From assembly GCF_958295425.1 (NCBI RefSeq), contig NC_081141.1:18941180-19005179 (forward strand): a stretch of 64,000 nucleotides of DNA, read 5' to 3'. The notes beneath the pieces were generated by a model. The model did not search any database and was not told the origin of the DNA. It saw only the letters and a program-made list of their open reading frames with translations. The translations under genes and the position numbers were made by a program. This DNA comes from Solea solea (Eukaryota > Chordata > Actinopteri > Pleuronectiformes > Soleidae). This document shows, one piece after another, positions 59,116 to 64,000 of this stretch (position 1 is its first letter; each line of letters opens with the position of its first letter).

Positions 59116-61100
59116 CTTTGTCTTTCTTAGCACTCTCATGCTGGGCCGTTGATGAATGGCTAAACCTGTCGCAAGTGAAAGATGGGCAGTGAACAAGAAA
59201 GAAAGATGAGTGAAGAAAAGGTTGCTGACACTAATGGTCACAGAAGAAATGATCATAGATTAACTCATGGATGATGAGGAAGCACAATGGTCAGAGGAGG
59301 AGGGTGAGAATAGAGTGTGCAGGACAGGAAGGAACCCAGGAAGGAACCCAGACACGTACATTATTTTAATTTAAAAACACACATTTGAATGTGAAGCATT
59401 ACATTTTTCCCTCCTGTTTTTCATACACTAAGCTCCCTTTCAAAATAACATGAGTCAATGCTGCAATCGGCAAAACAATTAAAATTTTGAACAGGTAAAA
59501 GTGAAATTAGTTCCCTTGTTGTGATTCATTGATCTTTGACACCTATTTTAAGAACTATATGTAACAAAACAAGCTCTGTCGTGTACTAGGGGCTTCAGAT
59601 TTTAACACGTGTTATTTCAATAAATCGTGTCTGTGTTGAGGTTCCATCTGAGCCAGAGGATTTTAAAGCCCACCTCACCTTTTCCTGGTTCTCTTTATCG
59701 GCATTATGAGGCATTTATCCCTTTATTTTACGTGTGAACAGACAGGGGATTAGATCCGTTTTAGAGGAACACCTCTGTGGCACAGCAGCGTATCTGCTAA
59801 TCCCCGGCCATTCACTTTGTGTCGCGTCTTTAAACTAACAAGGAGTTTAACATAATCAGCTTTAAATCTGTTCATTCACTCACTCACTGACTCATTTACA
59901 TGATAATATCCTTTTTGCCCTAAATGGTCTGTGGAGAGGACAGGAATGAGAGAGGGTTTGTAGAGTTGTGTGCGAGTGTAAAGCCTCTTTCGTACCAAAA
60001 TCAGCACGTACACCGCGGTTTGTAAACCCAAGTGAAGCCGCAAAAAGGTGCGATTAACAGCATTCCCACTGCCAGTGGCTGGTCTGACTTGTGATGTTTT
60101 TTTCCTCACCTCTGTATCACCCAAGGATAAATTCACCATCATCAGAAATGCACCAGTGTATCTTTTACTGACAATGTTGATGTGGTGACTATTTTGTACA
60201 TGTATTTTGATCTCTCTTTCAATTGATCGGAAGTTGAGCGCTGTCCAAAGTTGCAAAAAGTATAAAGTTTGGTACAAACATTCATGACTAACAGCCAGAA
60301 GATAAATGAGTGTCTAAGTGTTGTGCACGGTCAGCCGGGTTTTGTTTTTTACCATCAGTGACAATGAGAGCCAAAGCCAATTAAAACAAACGTGCACTGA
60401 AAAATAAATAACAGTTTAAACCCAGCTTTCAATGGGTTTTTGACAAGTGAAAATGGGTATAACCATTTGTTCTCGCAACTGCTGCGGCTTCACAGACATG
60501 TAAAGAAGCATTGCTTTGTTTTAGTTTAGGAGTCACGCATGAGTCAAACACCCTATGATACATTTTGTTTATAAAAAAAAGACTACAAAATATGTAAATA
60601 GTGGAAAATACTTTGGAAGGATGCTGTAGCAGTAGGTGTAAAAGAGTTATGGAAAGAGGGAAGCGGGGGAATGCATGAAAAACTGATCCATAAAAAGGGT
60701 TGGGGAGGTGTAGGGGAATAAGAGCGTGATGATGAAGAATGGAGTCAAAGACCTAAAGAAACCTTTTCACTCAAACTTCTTCACAACCTCAGCTCTGGTT
60801 CCTCTGAGCTACGTCTATGACAAACACACAGCTTGTCAACCAAACCCGGCAAAGTGTGGAGAGAAACTGGAAAAACAAAGGGTGACACATGAGTGAGGAA
60901 AGGTATGGTGATGAATTGGTGGCATAGAAGACGCCCATCAGGAAAAACCTCTGACCTCATGCTGATTTGTTCTGTTTTGACCTTTCCCCTCTGGAGAAAA
61001 TCCCTCTGCACCAGTGCTAATGAATCCTTTCTCACAAAAACATGGTTGGATGCATCAAAATTGAAAACAGGCAATAAAGAAAGCGAGACAGACCTGGAAA
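59116..61100. other. Upstream region without recognised feature
   Basis: I see no exon, RNA gene or clear element. The frames at 60277-59876 and 61149-60781 (- strand) show no family I recognise. Confidence 0.55.
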
Positions 61101-61109
61101 GAATGTGCA

Positions 61110-61690
61110 GCAGGTTAGAGTGATTAAGGATTAAGAACAGATATGGCAATGTCCTAACAAATGAACAGAGTGTGTTGAGAAGATGGAAGGAGTACTTTGG
61201 GGAGTTGATGAATGAGGAAAACGAGTGCCTCAGGAAGTGCAGCGGAGGAAGTGAGGGCGGCTATGAAGAGTGCAATAGCAGTTGATCAAGGTGACATACC
61301 TGCGGAGAAGAAGTGTAGTGGTACAGATTTTTCTAGAACATGGGGACGATGTGCAGAACTCCAGTTACAACAGAGGTATAAAAAAAATTATCAGCCACAC
61401 CATGAAGATATGAGGAAGAGTCGTTGAAACTTCAGTTAAAGAAAAAAGTGAAGATCAGCGAGCAGCTGTACGGGTTTATGCCAAGAAAGAGTACCAGAGA
61501 GGCAAGGTTGACATGGTATGGTCACATGTGGAGGAGGGACAGTGATTATAACAAGGGATGTTGAAGATTGAGCTGAGACCACAGAGAAGGTTCATGGATG
61601 TTGTGAAGGAAGACATGAGGACACAAGGGATGGGCAAGATGGAGGCACATGATTGGCTTTGGCGACTCCGAAAGTGAGAAGCTAAATATT

Positions 61691-61731
<41 letters not shown>

Positions 61732-61758
61732 ATTATTATAATTATTACTAATAATAAT
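61110..61758 (+). pseudogene. Decayed, internally deleted non-LTR retrotransposon
   Basis: Translated blocks in order: NEQSVLRRWKEYFGELMNEE (endonuclease/RT linker); VRAAMKS with GDIPAE (start of the RT domain, cf. KSGKAVGPDDIPAE); NRGIKKIISHTMKI with a stop where Trp is expected, then GRVVE; KISEQLYGFMPRKST. It then jumps to ARLTWYGHMWRRDSDY, RRFMDVVKEDMR and the 3' end. The central reverse-transcriptase catalytic region is missing, and stops and frameshifts separate the blocks. It ends in an (ATT)n tail at 61687-61758, typical of some fish LINE clades. Which clade (RTE/Rex-like or other) is not settled. Confidence 0.8.
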
Positions 61759-64000
61759 CTGAAGGTCATGGCAAATCATTTCTCATAAAAACATTGAAGA
61801 AAAAAATCCCTGTATCCTTCTTTGTTTTGTTTCTTGCCGTTTGCTTTGACAGACACATTTTTACAGACCTCTTTGTCCCAAAAAGAGCTTTCCCAATGAA
61901 ACACGAGCTACCTTTAGAACATAATATGACTAGTACCACACACACACACACACACACACACACAACACAGGTGTGAAGCCATTTAAACTTAATGAAGGTC
62001 TAATGACAGACAGGGAATGAATTTTACAGCTTGTTATTGTCATTGTGAAACCACTCACTGTATCACTTTACAACCACCATAAACCCATTGACAGGGATAG
62101 GTGTGGCGAGGGCAAGGTACAACAAAATCATCAGAAATCCCCCTCTGTAATCATGATATCATAAATATTTCAATTACAGTTAATTGCTTTGTTGTACATC
62201 CAACTGGAACCACTGTTTTTCCTCAGGTCATCTGGCAATTCCTTCTTTTTCTATAGAAGTTCTGTGGCGTCGACATCCTGTTACTTTGCCCTCAAACACA
62301 GTGTAAAATAAAACCAACAAATTTAAGGCTGAAAATGACTTCAGTTGTGGTATTTCTGGCATCATAAATTATTTAGTGTCACATGTTAAAATTAAAAGCA
62401 GATTGTCTTTCAGTCTAGGAGAAGCCAAATCATCTCGGCCCCCTGCAGTTGGGGTTAGGGTTGTTAAAGAAGGAAATACTTGGCCAAAAGGCTGGAATGA
62501 CAAAAATGTCCTGTCCGGAGGACAGAAGATCAGTGTGGCTGCTACTTCCTGCATGGGCTCTGAAGAGGTTACCTGCGTTAGAAGATCTTTACCAAAAACT
62601 CCTCCCAACCATCTGTTTTGAGCAGTAAATATCTGAGCTCTTGCTGTAACTTTAATGCATTTTGTGTCCAATACTGCTGAATGGATGCATAACACAGTCC
62701 AGATTAATGGGGCAAATCAACTTTAATGGGGCATTTAAATGTCTTAAAGAGGACTGGTCTTTTTGCCTTACTGTACATAGTAAGGCAAAAAGTTGTTTTC
62801 AGGTCCAATGCATACATGCAATTTTATATAAAAAAAATATGTAGCAGCAATTATGCAGAGGGAAGGTTTGGCATCGTTCACTTTATAAAGGTTTGAATGA
62901 TAAAGTACGATGTTGTTGACGTGCCATTTCTTTACAGTTACAGTTCATGGTTTGAATGTGGTTGACACACTATTAGGATTGATTCAAACTGACAGGAGGC
63001 AGTGAGATTTGTAAATTAAATGGCATCAAAAAGTTCAACAGGAGTTCAATCAGCTGCGGAGGAGGCACATGCCTGTCATGTGGTGAAATAACTGTGAGAG
63101 ACCGGTGTTGTTGTTTTTTGTTGATCTGTCACTGCTGGCACAATCTGCTGCTGCTGCTGCTGCTGCAGCCTCTCAACTATGATCCACGAGCAGCTATGAC
63201 TTCGATAAGTGTGTTCGGATGTGACCAACTAGTGCAAATAATAAAGCCACTTAAAGCTGCTGATGTCTATTTCACATCTGTCACATCGTTTGTAACACAG
63301 GGCACTGATGAGCACTCATCTGCCATTGAAAACTAACTTGTTTTCTTCCCCCTCTTATTTTTGTGAAGTAAGAGCTTACGCTAATAAAAGAGCTACACAT
63401 GTTTCCATTGCCAATGACAACTGTTCCTACAGCCAAGAATAGCTAAGCTCTACGAAACCATTGAGTCGCTGTTGCTGGTCCCATTCACTGATGCCTTCTC
63501 TTGCTTTCTTTCTCCATCTCAAACACACACACACACACACACACACAGTCACACCTGCCAAACACAATGCTTCTTTCAATTCCTACACAAGCCTGGGGAC
63601 AGCTGTGTGTTCTGGAGATTAGTAAAAGCATCACTTGAATTTTTCTTTAATGGCTTTGACAAGAAAAACAAAAACAAAAAACACCTGCACTGAATGAACA
63701 AAAATACAGTAAATCTTACACAAAACTATTCACTTTTTTTGTTGATGATGTTATTATTCTGCCTGTGTTTATTTTTTTGTGAAGGAAACTGGCTCTGTCA
63801 GGCAATACTTTGAGACCTGACTGGAGAGTGTTTGTGTGTATACAGCAGCAGTGCGGGGATGGGCGGGGCCAAGAATGTGAACATTTTGTTTTCAGTCATA
63901 CAGCTGCCTCGCTTTACCAGAACAATGTCGCTGTCTTGATATAAAACAAGTTTCTTCCTCTGTGCACCTCTATACTGAAAAACACAGAAAGAGGAGTGTG
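61759..64000. other. Right end of window, no gene recognised
   Basis: It contains (CA)n at 61937-61964, a perfect hairpin at 62760-62791, (GCT)n at 63145-63168 and (CA)n at 63521-63547. No exon is supported. Confidence 0.55.
62760..62791. other. Perfect 13-bp inverted repeat (hairpin)
   Basis: TTTTTGCCTTACT at 62760-62772 and AGTAAGGCAAAAA at 62779-62791 are exact inverted copies around a 6-base loop GTACAT. No adjacent gene is seen on either strand. Confidence 0.75.

Overview
The window is vertebrate nuclear DNA, almost certainly from a teleost fish. It has split genes with GT/AG introns and vertebrate-type UTRs, long CA/GT microsatellites, and several dispersed repeats typical of fish. Two protein-coding genes converge. 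On the + strand are the last seven coding exons of a netrin receptor of the UNC5 family, best called unc5c (1488-26402; part of ZU5, then UPA and the death domain), with a long 3'UTR ending near 29790. On the - strand is a BMP type I receptor, bmpr1b, with all eleven coding exons in the window (55829 down to 32457). I checked every splice junction listed for reading phase by hand; all join in frame. UNC5C and BMPR1B are also convergent neighbours in mammals, which supports both names.

Layout. 1-9536: unc5c ZU5/UPA exons separated by introns holding a Tc1-like transposase scrap, a MITE-like element and fragments of dispersed fish repeats. 9537-23446: one intron, most of it an approximately 11.8 kb satellite array (10400-22230) of a 38-bp monomer. 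The array carries ten spaced cassettes that look tRNA-derived, in two types (A and B) that alternate strictly A-B-A-B. It also contains a 3479-bp internal duplication. 23447-26402: the two death-domain exons. 26403-29790: unc5c 3'UTR. About 450 bp separates the likely poly(A) signals of the two genes. 30240-32456: bmpr1b 3'UTR candidate region, containing a small terminal-inverted-repeat element. 32457-39401: ten bmpr1b exons with two more TIR-bearing elements and repeat fragments in the introns. 39402-55723: a 16.3-kb bmpr1b intron with no recognisable gene. 55724-55829: a small signal-peptide exon that splices in phase to the rest of bmpr1b. 55830-64000: upstream DNA with microsatellites, a duplicated dispersed repeat and a decayed non-LTR retrotransposon.

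The two genes are not known to share a pathway. UNC5C is a netrin-dependent axon-repulsion and dependence receptor. BMPR1B is a serine/threonine kinase that phosphorylates SMAD1/5/8. The most unusual structure is the intronic satellite with its alternating tRNA-like cassettes. The most useful annotation point is the remote signal-peptide exon of bmpr1b.
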